Source of the DNA: Chloroflexota bacterium
Lineage (GTDB): Bacteria; Chloroflexota; Dehalococcoidia; UBA2979
DNA: 13,857 nt
NCBI GenBank assembly: GCA_027592975.1
Contig: JAQCJS010000006.1
Span: 1-13,857, forward strand
Direction: 5' to 3'
The notes under the pieces are model-generated. The model saw only the letters and a program-made list of their open reading frames with translations. It was not told the origin of the DNA and did no database searches. Positions within the stretch are counted from its first letter, which is position 1; each line of letters opens with the position of its first letter. A program made the translations under genes and the position numbers. Below are positions 7,368 to 13,857 of this stretch, piece by piece.

Positions 7368-8261
7368 CTATGCGTTCTCGACCGCGGCCTTGCCGCCGAC
7401 GATGTCGAGCAGCTCGCCGGTGATGTTTTCCTGTCGTGCCTTGTTGTAGGCGAGGGTGAGGTCGGAAACCATCTCCTTCGCCGCGTCTGTGGCCTGCCGC
7501 ATGGCGACCATGCGGGCAGACTGCTCGGACGCCCGCGCCTCCAGCAGCGCCTCGTACACCTGCATCTCGACGTAGCGAGGGAGCAGCGTGGCGAGCAGTT
7601 CCTCCGGCGAGGGTTCGAAGATGAACTCCGCGCCTGCGCCGTCCGTGTCCGCGCCCACCGGCGCGACGATCGGCAGGAGTTGCCGGATCGTGGGGCGCTG
7701 GACGGCGGCGTTGATGAAGCGCTGGTAGCCGATGAACACCTGGTCCACGCGGCCCGCCACGAAATCATCGATGATCAGCCGCGCGATCGGGCGGACATCC
7801 TCGAAGTTCGGGAAGTCGCCCAACTCCGGGAAGTCCGCAAGCATCTCCATGCCGGATCGGCGGAAGAAGTCCCGGCCCTTGCGGCCGGCGGATATCACGG
7901 AGATGCGGTTTACGTTCGGCTGGTGCTCCAGCACGAGGTTGGCACCCGCGCGGTTCATGTTGGAGTTCAGGCCGCCGGCCAGGCCGCGGTCAGCGGTGAT
8001 GTGCACATAGGCGATGTGCTTCACGACGTCCCGCGGCTGGAGCAGCGGGTGCAGATCGTCGCCGCCGCCTGCGGTGACCGCAGCCAGCTGCGCCAGCACG
8101 TCACGCATGGTCTCCGCGTACGGACGCGCCTGGACGGCGCGCTCCTGCGCGCGGCGCATCTTCGATGCCGCGACGAGCTCCATCGCCCGCGTGACCTTCG
8201 CGGTGCTGGAGACTGACCGGATACGGTCGCGGATTCCGCGAACCTGACCGCCACCCGCCAT
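7368..8261 (-). CDS. atpG: F1Fo ATP synthase gamma subunit
   Basis: The product is 297 residues, normal for gamma, the rotating central shaft. The N-terminal helix is typical: 'VRGIRDRIRSVSSTAKVTRA' then 'MELVAASKMRRAQ'. The Rossmann-like middle begins 'ITADRGLAGGLNSN', and the C-terminal helix contains 'MVAMRQATDAAKEMVSDLTL' and 'ARQENITGELLDIVGG'. The N- and C-terminal helices pair as the coiled-coil shaft. The ATG at 8261 has GGAGAG about 10 nt upstream. The 74-nt gap from atpA contains a strong hairpin. Confidence 0.98.
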   Translation of the reverse strand: MAGGGQVRGIRDRIRSVSSTAKVTRAMELVAASKMRRAQERAVQARPYAETMRDVLAQLAAVTAGGGDDLHPLLQPRDVVKHIAYVHITADRGLAGGLNSNMNRAGANLVLEHQPNVNRISVISAGRKGRDFFRRSGMEMLADFPELGDFPNFEDVRPIARLIIDDFVAGRVDQVFIGYQRFINAAVQRPTIRQLLPIVAPVGADTDGAGAEFIFEPSPEELLATLLPRYVEMQVYEALLEARASEQSARMVAMRQATDAAKEMVSDLTLAYNKARQENITGELLDIVGGKAAVENA

Positions 8262-8280
8262 CTACGCGCGCTCTCTCCGT

Positions 8281-8300
8281 GCGAGGCCCGGCGGCCTCGC
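8281..8300. other. Intercistronic hairpin between atpA and atpG
   Basis: GCGAGGCC (8281-8288) and GGCCTCGC (8293-8300) form a perfect 8-bp stem with a CGGC loop. In the operon direction it stands after the atpA stop and just before the atpG ribosome-binding site. On the plus strand it is followed by GCTGTTTTCTT, so it has terminator form for antisense transcription only. Confidence 0.6.
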
Positions 8301-8335
8301 GCTGTTTTCTTGGGACCGAAGTCCGGCTCCCAGGC

Positions 8336-9865
8336 CTAGTAAGCGACCGAACCCTTGAAGTCCGTGATCGCCGCCTTCAGCTTGGCCTCAGTGTCCTCGG
8401 TCAGGTTGCCGGTGGTCGTGATCTCGTTGACCACGTCCGCCTGGCCCGCCGCCATGAACTCGTGGAAGGCCTTCTCAAAGGAGAGGACCTTCTCCACCGG
8501 GACCTCGTCCAGGTAGCCGTTCACGCCGGCGTACAGGATCGTGACCTGCTGGCCCAGCGACAGCGGCTGGTACTGCGGCTGCTTGAGCAGCTCCGTCAGG
8601 CGGGCGCCTCGCAGCAGCTGCTGGCGCGTCGCCGCGTCCAGGTCGTCCGTGCCGAACTGCGCGAACGCCTGCAGCTCGCGGTACTGCGAGAGGTCCAGGC
8701 GCAGCGTGCCGGCGACGCGCTTCATTGCGCGCGTCTGCGCGGAGCCGCCCACGCGGGAGACGGAGATGCCCGGGTTGGTGGCCGGGCGCTGGCCGGCGTT
8801 GAACAGATCCAGCTCCAGGAAGATCTGGCCGTCCGTGATGGAGATGACGTTGGTCGGGATGTACGCGGAGACGTCACCGGCCTGCGTCTCGATGATCGGC
8901 AGCGCCGTGATCGAGCCGCCGCCCAGCTCCGGAGTGACGCGCGCGGCACGCTCCAGCAGGCGGGAGTGCAGGTAGAAGACGTCGCCCGGGTACGCCTCGC
9001 GCCCCGGGGGGCGCTTGAGGAGCAGGGAAACCTCGCGGTAGGCCCAGGCGTGCTTGGACAGGTCGTCGTAGACGATCAGGACGTCCCGGCCCTTCGCCAT
9101 GAAGTACTCCGCCATGGCGGCACCGGCGTACGGGGCAAGGTACTGGAGGGCGGCGGACTCGGACGCGGAGGCGACCACGACAATCGTGTGGTTCATCGCG
9201 CCGTACTGGTCCAGGATGGCGACGGTCTGCGCGACCTTCGCGTCCTTCTGGCCCACGGCGACGTAGATGCAGATTACGCCGCTGTCCTTCTGGTTGATGA
9301 TCGAGTCGATGCAGATGGTGCTCTTGCCGATGGAGCGGTCGCCGATGACGAGCTCCCGCTGGCCGCGGCCGAGCGGGATCATCGCGTCGATCGCCTTGAT
9401 ACCGGTCTGCAGCGGCTGGTTCACGGTGACGCGGGAGACGACGTCCGGAGCGATGCGTTCCACGGGGTAGCGCTCCGTGGTGGCCACGGGGCCCTTCTCG
9501 TCCACCGGGTCGCCCAGCGCATTCACCACGCGGCCGATGAGCGCCTCACCGACGGGGACGGACGCCACGAGGCCGGTCGTGCGGACCTCGTCGCCTTCCT
9601 TCACCTTCGTGTAGTCGCCCATGATGATGGCGCCGACCGTCTCCTCTTCGAGGTTCAGGGCGAGGCCACGGACCGGGCGACCGTTGTCGTCCACGACGCT
9701 GAACTCGATGAGCTCCGAGGCAAGGCATTCGCCCAGGCCGTGGATGCGGGCGATGCCGTCACCGGCCTGGATCACCGTCCCGACGTTCGACGACGTGGCG
9801 GAGACATCGAAGTTCTCGATCTGCTCCTTCAGGATGGAGGCGATCTCTTCTGCTCGTACGGCCAT
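8336..9865 (-). CDS. atpA: F1Fo ATP synthase alpha subunit
   Basis: The product is 509 residues, normal for alpha, which alternates with beta in the F1 head and holds the non-catalytic nucleotide sites. The Walker A motif is GDRSIGKS (residues 175-182, Lys181). The family norm is GDRQTGKT, so Gln-Thr is replaced by Ser-Ile and the terminal Thr by Ser. Other landmarks are '[18 protein letters not shown]', '[20 protein letters not shown]', and '[15 protein letters not shown]' with the arginine that reaches the catalytic site. The ATG at 9865 has GAGGT about 8 nt upstream. A 76-bp gap separates it from atpH. Confidence 0.98.
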   Translation of the reverse strand: MAVRAEEIASILKEQIENFDVSATSSNVGTVIQAGDGIARIHGLGECLASELIEFSVVDDNGRPVRGLALNLEEETVGAIIMGDYTKVKEGDEVRTTGLVASVPVGEALIGRVVNALGDPVDEKGPVATTERYPVERIAPDVVSRVTVNQPLQTGIKAIDAMIPLGRGQRELVIGDRSIGKSTICIDSIINQKDSGVICIYVAVGQKDAKVAQTVAILDQYGAMNHTIVVVASASESAALQYLAPYAGAAMAEYFMAKGRDVLIVYDDLSKHAWAYREVSLLLKRPPGREAYPGDVFYLHSRLLERAARVTPELGGGSITALPIIETQAGDVSAYIPTNVISITDGQIFLELDLFNAGQRPATNPGISVSRVGGSAQTRAMKRVAGTLRLDLSQYRELQAFAQFGTDDLDAATRQQLLRGARLTELLKQPQYQPLSLGQQVTILYAGVNGYLDEVPVEKVLSFEKAFHEFMAAGQADVVNEITTTGNLTEDTEAKLKAAITDFKGSVAY

Positions 9866-9941
9866 CGCGGTACCTCAGCGTCTCTCCCGCCACATGGGCG
9901 GCGGTATCGTCTTCGTTTCGCACTCGTCGAGCCCGGAGGCC

Positions 9942-10487
9942 CTAGAGCGCGGCTCGCTCCAGTTGCGTGCGCAGCGTCCGCAGACGTGCGCGCGTGGAGC
10001 CGTCCACCAGCCGGTCACCGATGCGGACGACCAGCCCCCCGAGGATGCTCGGGTCGACCTGCGTCTCCACGGTGACCTGCTTGCCGGTCTGGAGCGCCAG
10101 CTGGCGCTCCAACTCAGCACGCCGTTCCGGGTCCAGTTCCACTGCGCTGGTGACCAGGGCGCGGGCGATGCCGCGTTCCTCGTCCACCAGTTCACGGAAG
10201 AAGGACGCGATGTCGGCCCCCAGGCCCAGCCGCGCCTTCCGGCGGAGCAGCCGGAACAGGTTCATCTGGACGGGCGCAATGCCGGGGAACACCCGGCGCA
10301 CGATCGTCTGGAACTTCTCGTCCGTCATACCGTCCGCCTGCAGTGCAGCGACGAACTCCGGGCGAGCCGTGAGCGCGTCCAGCGCCTCCAGCGCCTCCGC
10401 CCAGCTGTCCAGACTGCCGTCTTGACGGGCAATCGCCAGCACAGCATTGGCGTAGCGGCGGCCAGCGACATCGCGCGTTCCCGCCAC
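9942..10487 (-). CDS. atpH: F1Fo ATP synthase delta subunit (OSCP-like)
   Basis: The product is 181 residues, typical for delta, which ties the b-subunit stator to the top of F1. 'AGRRYANAVLAIARQDGSLD' opens the N-terminal six-helix domain. 'VDPSILGGLVVRIGDRLVDGS' is the conserved C-terminal signature. The start is a GTG at 10487, one base after the atpF stop (TAA-C-GTG), so coupled translation is likely. There is no separate strong ribosome-binding site because the upstream sequence is atpF coding. Confidence 0.96.
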   Translation of the reverse strand: MAGTRDVAGRRYANAVLAIARQDGSLDSWAEALEALDALTARPEFVAALQADGMTDEKFQTIVRRVFPGIAPVQMNLFRLLRRKARLGLGADIASFFRELVDEERGIARALVTSAVELDPERRAELERQLALQTGKQVTVETQVDPSILGGLVVRIGDRLVDGSTRARLRTLRTQLERAAL

Positions 10488-10488
10488 G

Positions 10489-11121
10489 TTAGTTGCTGCC
10501 GTCCCGACCGAAGTCGCTGTTGACCATCACCTCGTCAATGAGGCGCTGGTGCGCGCTGCGGTCAAGCGACTGGCCGACCACGCGCTCCGCGGCGCGGACG
10601 GTGAGGTCCGCGAACTCGGCACGCAGGGACTGGACAGCCTGCAGGCGATCCTGCTCCATCTCCTGGCGGGCACGGGCGACGATCTGGTCAGCATCGGCTC
10701 GCGCCTGCTGCTCCAGTTCGGCGCGGAGACGGGCGGCCGTCTCCTGTGCGCGCGTGACCAAGTCACGCCCCTCGGCACGGGCATCCTCCAGGGCCGCCTT
10801 CGCGGCCACCTGGCTCTGCTCGGCCGCAGCCGCCGCAGCCTCGGAAGCGCGGAGCCCTTCCTCGATGCGGTGCTTGCGCTCGTCCAGCATCTTGAGGAAC
10901 GGCTTCCACAACAGAAGCCGCAGGATGATGAGGATCAGCAGGAAGTTGACCAGCTGGGACACCAGTCCCGGCAGGTTCAACCCCAGCTTGGCGATCCCCT
11001 GCACGTCCTCCGCCGCGAATGCGGCGCCCGGGACGGCGGCGATCGCCGCACCGGCTGCGAGCGCCGCGAGGCGCCGCACGGCCGTGCCCACTCGCCGAGG
11101 CGAGTGCGTCAGCGTCTTCAC
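10489..11121 (-). CDS. atpF: F1Fo ATP synthase b subunit, with signal-peptide-like N-terminal extension
   Basis: The product is 210 residues. The b subunit is the peripheral stalk, anchored in the membrane by one helix. Here the anchor ('LVSQLVNFLLILIILRLLLW', about residues 53-72) is preceded by some 40 residues that look like a cleavable signal peptide. That extension has a basic segment 'RRVGTAVRR', an Ala/Leu-rich core, and an AXA-type site near 'GAAFAAED'. A long Ala/Glu/Arg coiled coil follows. Removing the extension gives about 170 residues, the usual length. I chose the GTG at 11121 because GAGGAG (11129-11134) is 7 nt upstream. The in-frame ATG at 11178 lies inside a long hairpin and has no such site. 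The stop is 1 nt from the atpH start. Confidence 0.95.
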   Translation of the reverse strand: MKTLTHSPRRVGTAVRRLAALAAGAAIAAVPGAAFAAEDVQGIAKLGLNLPGLVSQLVNFLLILIILRLLLWKPFLKMLDERKHRIEEGLRASEAAAAAAEQSQVAAKAALEDARAEGRDLVTRAQETAARLRAELEQQARADADQIVARARQEMEQDRLQAVQSLRAEFADLTVRAAERVVGQSLDRSAHQRLIDEVMVNSDFGRDGSN

Positions 11122-11139
11122 TGGTTCGCTCCTCGCTGA

Positions 11140-11195
11140 GACGATGGTGTCAGACCGGCCACCCCCATGGGGCTCCACTGTCTCACACCATCGTC
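11140..11195 (-). other. Long intercistronic hairpin between atpE and atpF
   Basis: The arms 11140-11155 (GACGATGGTGTCAGAC) and 11180-11195 (GTCTCACACCATCGTC) pair over 16 bp with one mismatch. The 24-nt loop contains its own palindrome CCCCATGGGG (11163-11172). It lies just after the atpE stop and ends 5 nt upstream of the atpF Shine-Dalgarno. No T-tract follows. It is inferred to be an RNA stability, processing or partial-termination element separating the abundant c subunit from the rest. Confidence 0.8.
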
Positions 11196-11221
11196 CGCGA
11201 TATTGCTGATCTGGCCGTCTC

Positions 11222-11662
<441 letters not shown>

Positions 11663-12661
11663 CTAGTGACCGGCCGCCTCGTGCGCGTCCTCAGGACCGT
11701 CACCGTGGTGGGCGACGGCCATCTGCGCGAACACCAGCGTGAGCATCGCGAATACGAACGCCTGGATCAGCCCCACGAAGAGCTCCAGGCCGTAGAAGAC
11801 ATTCACCAGCAGCAGCGGCACAAGGAAGCTCATCATCACGATCAGCACCTCGCCCGCGAAGATGTTGCCGAAGAGACGGAAGGTGAACGAGACGACGCGG
11901 ATGAACTCCGAGATCAACTCGAGGAACCCGACGAAGACATCGATGATGCCCATGGGATTGCCACGCAGCAGCCGCCCGAAGTTGAAGAACTTCTTGAGGT
12001 AGCCCACGCCGAGCGTCGAGAGCCCCCAGTACTCCACGAAGATGAACGAGAAGATCGCGATCGCGAGCGGCGCGTTCACGTCCGTGTTCACGGAGCGGAA
12101 GAGCGGGGCGATGATGCCGGAGAACTGGCCGCCGTCATGCTCCGGGAGGATCGGCGCCTCGCCCCCGCCCACGTCCACGGTGTCGGGCAGAAGCGGGATG
12201 TACGCGATGTCGAAGCCGGCGATCGACGCCTGCTGGAAGACGGCCTGCTTGTCGCCGTGGCCCTCCTCCGGCACCCCGACGTAGAGGTTGCCGGGCAGCA
12301 GCCCGAAGTAGTTGTTGAGCAGCACCCAGAAGAAGATCGTGCTGATGACCCAGAAGAAGCGACGGCCCTTCTCCTCGCCCACGACGCCGACCACCACGCC
12401 GTAGAAGCCGCCGACGGCCGCCTCGACGGCGCCGCTGAAGCCCGACGGCACCACGGAGAACCCGCGCCCCGCGATGATCGCGACGATCGTGATCAGCGCG
12501 AGCACCACCCACGAGGTGAACATCGTGTTCGTGACGTCCAGCGGGCCGATGTGGAAGACCGTCTCCGGCGCCACGATGATCGCGGGCGACGGCGGGGTGA
12601 AGAGCAGCATGCCGACGACGATGGAGACGAGCACGAGCACGACGAGGAGCGCGATCTTCAT
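11663..12661 (-). CDS. atpB: F1Fo ATP synthase a subunit
   Basis: The product is 332 residues, longer than the roughly 230-270 of many bacteria. The a subunit forms the proton half-channels beside the c-ring. The essential Arg262 lies in 'SFTFRLFGNIFAGE', and the C-terminal helix has 'GLIQAFVFAMLTLVF' (Gln300). The N-terminal helix is followed by a hydrophilic stretch. A long Gly/Asp/Pro-rich segment (about residues 125-195) between helices accounts for the extra length and probably faces outside the cell. The C-terminal tail is His/Glu/Asp-rich ('AHHGDGPEDAHEAAGH'). The start ATG overlaps the atpI stop (ATGA), so translation is probably coupled. Confidence 0.97.
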   Translation of the reverse strand: MKIALLVVLVLVSIVVGMLLFTPPSPAIIVAPETVFHIGPLDVTNTMFTSWVVLALITIVAIIAGRGFSVVPSGFSGAVEAAVGGFYGVVVGVVGEEKGRRFFWVISTIFFWVLLNNYFGLLPGNLYVGVPEEGHGDKQAVFQQASIAGFDIAYIPLLPDTVDVGGGEAPILPEHDGGQFSGIIAPLFRSVNTDVNAPLAIAIFSFIFVEYWGLSTLGVGYLKKFFNFGRLLRGNPMGIIDVFVGFLELISEFIRVVSFTFRLFGNIFAGEVLIVMMSFLVPLLLVNVFYGLELFVGLIQAFVFAMLTLVFAQMAVAHHGDGPEDAHEAAGH

Positions 12662-12924
12662 CCGCGATCATCCTCGCGTGGCGCGCCGCCATCGCGATCG
12701 CCGCGCGGGGCGCGGGGCGGGGAGGAGCGCGCGACCACGTCCATCAGCTGTCTGTACGCCCCCACGAACCCCACGACGAGCCCCAGCGCCAGGAAAACGA
12801 GCGTGAGCACAGGCCTCGTCTCGAAGCGCTCGTCGAGCAGACTCCCCACGAAGGTCAACCCCACAATCGACGTCGCGAGGAAGAAGCCGATCCCGACAAG
12901 CCCGAACGCCGGCGAGTTCCACAT
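12658..12924 (-). CDS. atpI: ATP synthase accessory membrane protein AtpI/AtpZ-like
   Basis: The product is 88 residues with two membrane helices (about residues 7-27 and 37-57). The motif 'GSLLDERFETRPVLTLVFLA' between and into helix 2 fits the ATPase_gene1 (AtpI/AtpZ) family. Family members assist c-ring assembly or ion supply to the Fo sector. The tail is charged and Arg/Asp/Pro-rich. I chose the ATG at 12924 because GGAGGG (12934-12939) is 9 nt upstream. The in-frame GTG at 12960 overlaps the inferred promoter region. Its stop overlaps the atpB start by 4 nt. It is the first gene of the operon, as in many bacteria. Confidence 0.9.
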   Translation of the reverse strand: MWNSPAFGLVGIGFFLATSIVGLTFVGSLLDERFETRPVLTLVFLALGLVVGFVGAYRQLMDVVARSSPPRAPRGDRDGGAPREDDRG

Positions 12925-12950
12925 GGGCACACGCCCTCCGGGCCGCCGGG

Positions 12951-12979
12951 ACTTTAACACGGGCCGATCGGTCGATCAA
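12951..12979 (-). promoter_or_regulatory. Candidate promoter of the atp operon
   Basis: On the minus strand TTGATC (12974-12979) and TAAAGT (12951-12956) are 17 nt apart, each matching the sigma70 consensus at 4 of 6 bases. They lie upstream of the atpI ribosome-binding site. The spacer holds GATCG-GT-CGATC, a small inverted repeat that may be an operator. The 12-nt distance to the Shine-Dalgarno implies a very short leader, so another promoter further upstream is possible. Confidence 0.45.
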
Positions 12980-13047
12980 CAACTTGTGAGAGCGCGCACG
13001 AATGCGCATGTGGCCGCTCGCGAGAGGCGTCGATCGGCGCGCGAGCG

Positions 13048-13590
13048 TCAGCCGGAGGTGCGCTCGTCGAAGTCGTCGAGGTCGAGCTCGGAGACGAAGT
13101 CCGTGAACGCGGAGAGCCGCTCCAGCTCCTCCTGCGACACGGCGGGGCGGCGCTCTGCGCCCTCCAGCCCCTCGATCGGCTGCCCCTCGGCGTCGAGCAC
13201 CACGCCCGCGCGGTCGAGCACTGACTCCTCGACGAAGATCGGCACCCGCGCCCGCACCGCGATCGCGATCGCGTCCGAGGGGCGCGAGTCCACCTCCGTG
13301 ATGCGGCCGTCCTGCTCCAGGTGGATGCGCGCGTAGAAGGTGTCGTTCGCGAGGTCGTTCACGACGACGGAGCGGACGCTGCCGCCCAGCTCCTCGATGA
13401 TCGTGTGCAGCAGGTCGTGGGTCTGCGGGCGCGGGACGGCGACATCCTGCAGGCGGAGCGCTATCGCCTCCGCCACATCGGCGCCGATCCAGATCGGGAG
13501 GAAGCGGTCGGCCTCCTTCTCGCGCAGGATCACGACGCGCTGGTAGTGGCGCAGGCTAACGCGGATGCTATCGATCACGAGCTCGATCAC
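13048..13590 (-). CDS. Bifunctional nuclease (BFN/DUF151) domain protein
   Basis: The product is 180 residues. The domain spans about residues 1-130, with 'VVILREKEADRFLPIWIG' near the N-terminus, 'EAIALRLQ', 'PQTHDLLHTIIEELGG', 'ARIHLEQDG' and the signature 'VDSRPSDAIAIAVR' followed by 'PIFVEESV'. The family includes Thermotoga TM0160 and plant BFN-type nucleases. Catalytic residues are poorly defined, so nuclease activity is only presumed. The acidic tail ('ELDLDDFDE') is outside the domain. The start is a GTG at 13590 with GAGGGG (13598-13603) 7 nt upstream. It lies 123 bp upstream of atpI on the same strand, behind its own promoter. Confidence 0.93.
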   Translation of the reverse strand: MIELVIDSIRVSLRHYQRVVILREKEADRFLPIWIGADVAEAIALRLQDVAVPRPQTHDLLHTIIEELGGSVRSVVVNDLANDTFYARIHLEQDGRITEVDSRPSDAIAIAVRARVPIFVEESVLDRAGVVLDAEGQPIEGLEGAERRPAVSQEELERLSAFTDFVSELDLDDFDERTSG

Positions 13591-13682
13591 CGCGTGACCC
13601 CTCGGCTCAGTGACGCCGGCTCCCGCGCCGTGCCCCGTCGCCCCCGCGGCCTCGTCGAACGCGCCTCCGGCGTTGCGTTTCG

Positions 13683-13712
13683 AGTGTAGAAGTCGCTCGA
13701 TCGGCCAGTCAA
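13683..13712 (-). promoter_or_regulatory. Candidate promoter of the BFN-domain gene
   Basis: On the minus strand TTGACT (13707-13712, 5 of 6 consensus) and TACACT (13683-13688, 4 of 6) are 18 nt apart. They are placed about 80 bp before the ribosome-binding site. The promoter separates this gene from the partial gene upstream. Confidence 0.55.
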
Positions 13713-13722
13713 CGAGCGCCCC

Positions 13723-13857
13723 TCAGCTCGGACCCTCGGGCGGCTCCTCGGGAGCGGCCGCGTCGCCGAAGAGCGCGCGCTCGATCGCCGGGTCGAGGGG
13801 CGCGCCGCGCTCGACGAGAGCCTTCGCGCGGCGCCGCAGCGTGGGGCGGTCCATCAG
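13723..13857 (-). CDS. C-terminal end of an unidentified protein (partial)
   Basis: The last 44 codons of a minus-strand frame are visible, ending at a TGA at 13723-13725. Residues include 'MDRPTLRRRAKALVERGAPL' then 'DPAIERALFGD' and a Pro/Glu-rich tail. The second visible codon is ATG, so it could be a tiny complete gene, but the frame is open at the edge and a longer protein is more likely. I do not recognise the family. It is co-directional with the BFN gene. Confidence 0.5.
   Translation of the reverse strand: MMDRPTLRRRAKALVERGAPLDPAIERALFGDAAAPEEPPEGPS

Noticed and set aside
8279..10075. 598-codon plus-strand frame opposite atpA
   Set aside because: Same shadow effect; atpA on the other strand is certain.
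11122..11178. ATG at 11178 as the atpF start
   Set aside because: It lies inside the long hairpin with no ribosome-binding site; the GTG at 11121 has GAGGAG at a good distance.
12975..13005. Possible Rex operator upstream of the atp operon (TTGTGA followed by CACGAA)
   Set aside because: The half-sites are imperfect and the overall span is 19 rather than 18 bp with the wrong centre; too weak to call.

Overview
This is a high-GC bacterial chromosomal window, mostly housekeeping genes. It fits a member of the Chloroflexota near Thermomicrobia/Sphaerobacter. That placement is inferred from sequence style: the AtpD 'RYTLAG' motif, signal-peptide-like extensions on the ATP synthase b and c subunits, the gene order, and GTG/TTG starts. 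No database search was possible.

Layout. Positions 1-761 (minus) hold most of a formylglycine-generating-enzyme (FGE)-sulfatase-fold protein that runs off the left edge and lacks the catalytic cysteines of true FGE. Divergent from it is rex (934-1584, plus), the NADH/NAD+-sensing repressor, with a good sigma70-type promoter and a 5'-leader hairpin. Rex converges with mreB/mbl (1603-2640, minus), which follows murA (2776-4035, minus). Two DnaA boxes lie in the murA-mreB gap. Upstream of murA is a small two-helix membrane protein (DUF2892-like, 4115-4312). Positions 4313-4594 hold an octamer tandem repeat and palindromes but no supported gene. A plus-strand Ig-like-domain ORF with an unclear 5' end (to 5356) converges on the ATP synthase operon. 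A strong hairpin terminator at 5375-5398 ends that operon.

Positions 5454-12924 (minus) are the complete F1Fo ATP synthase operon in the classical order atpI-B-E-F-H-A-G-D-C. All eight structural subunits are intact. The c subunit looks proton-type. Hairpins stand in three intercistronic gaps (atpB/atpE, atpE/atpF, atpA/atpG) and may tune subunit ratios at the RNA level. Upstream on the same strand are a bifunctional-nuclease-domain (BFN/DUF151) protein and the C-terminal end of an unidentified protein that leaves the window at the right edge.

How it fits together. The ATP synthase makes ATP from the proton gradient, Rex reports on the respiratory redox state, and MurA and MreB supply and position cell-wall precursor synthesis. 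The order atp operon, small membrane protein, murA, mreB/mbl resembles the Bacillus subtilis atp-ywzB-ywmB-murAA-...-mbl region, with the Ig-like gene interrupting it here. I found no new defence, mobile or CRISPR system. The points most worth a second look are the Cys-to-Asp MurA, the intercistronic hairpins, the DnaA-box pair, the altered MreB phosphate loop, and the Ig-like gene with the octamer repeat beside it.
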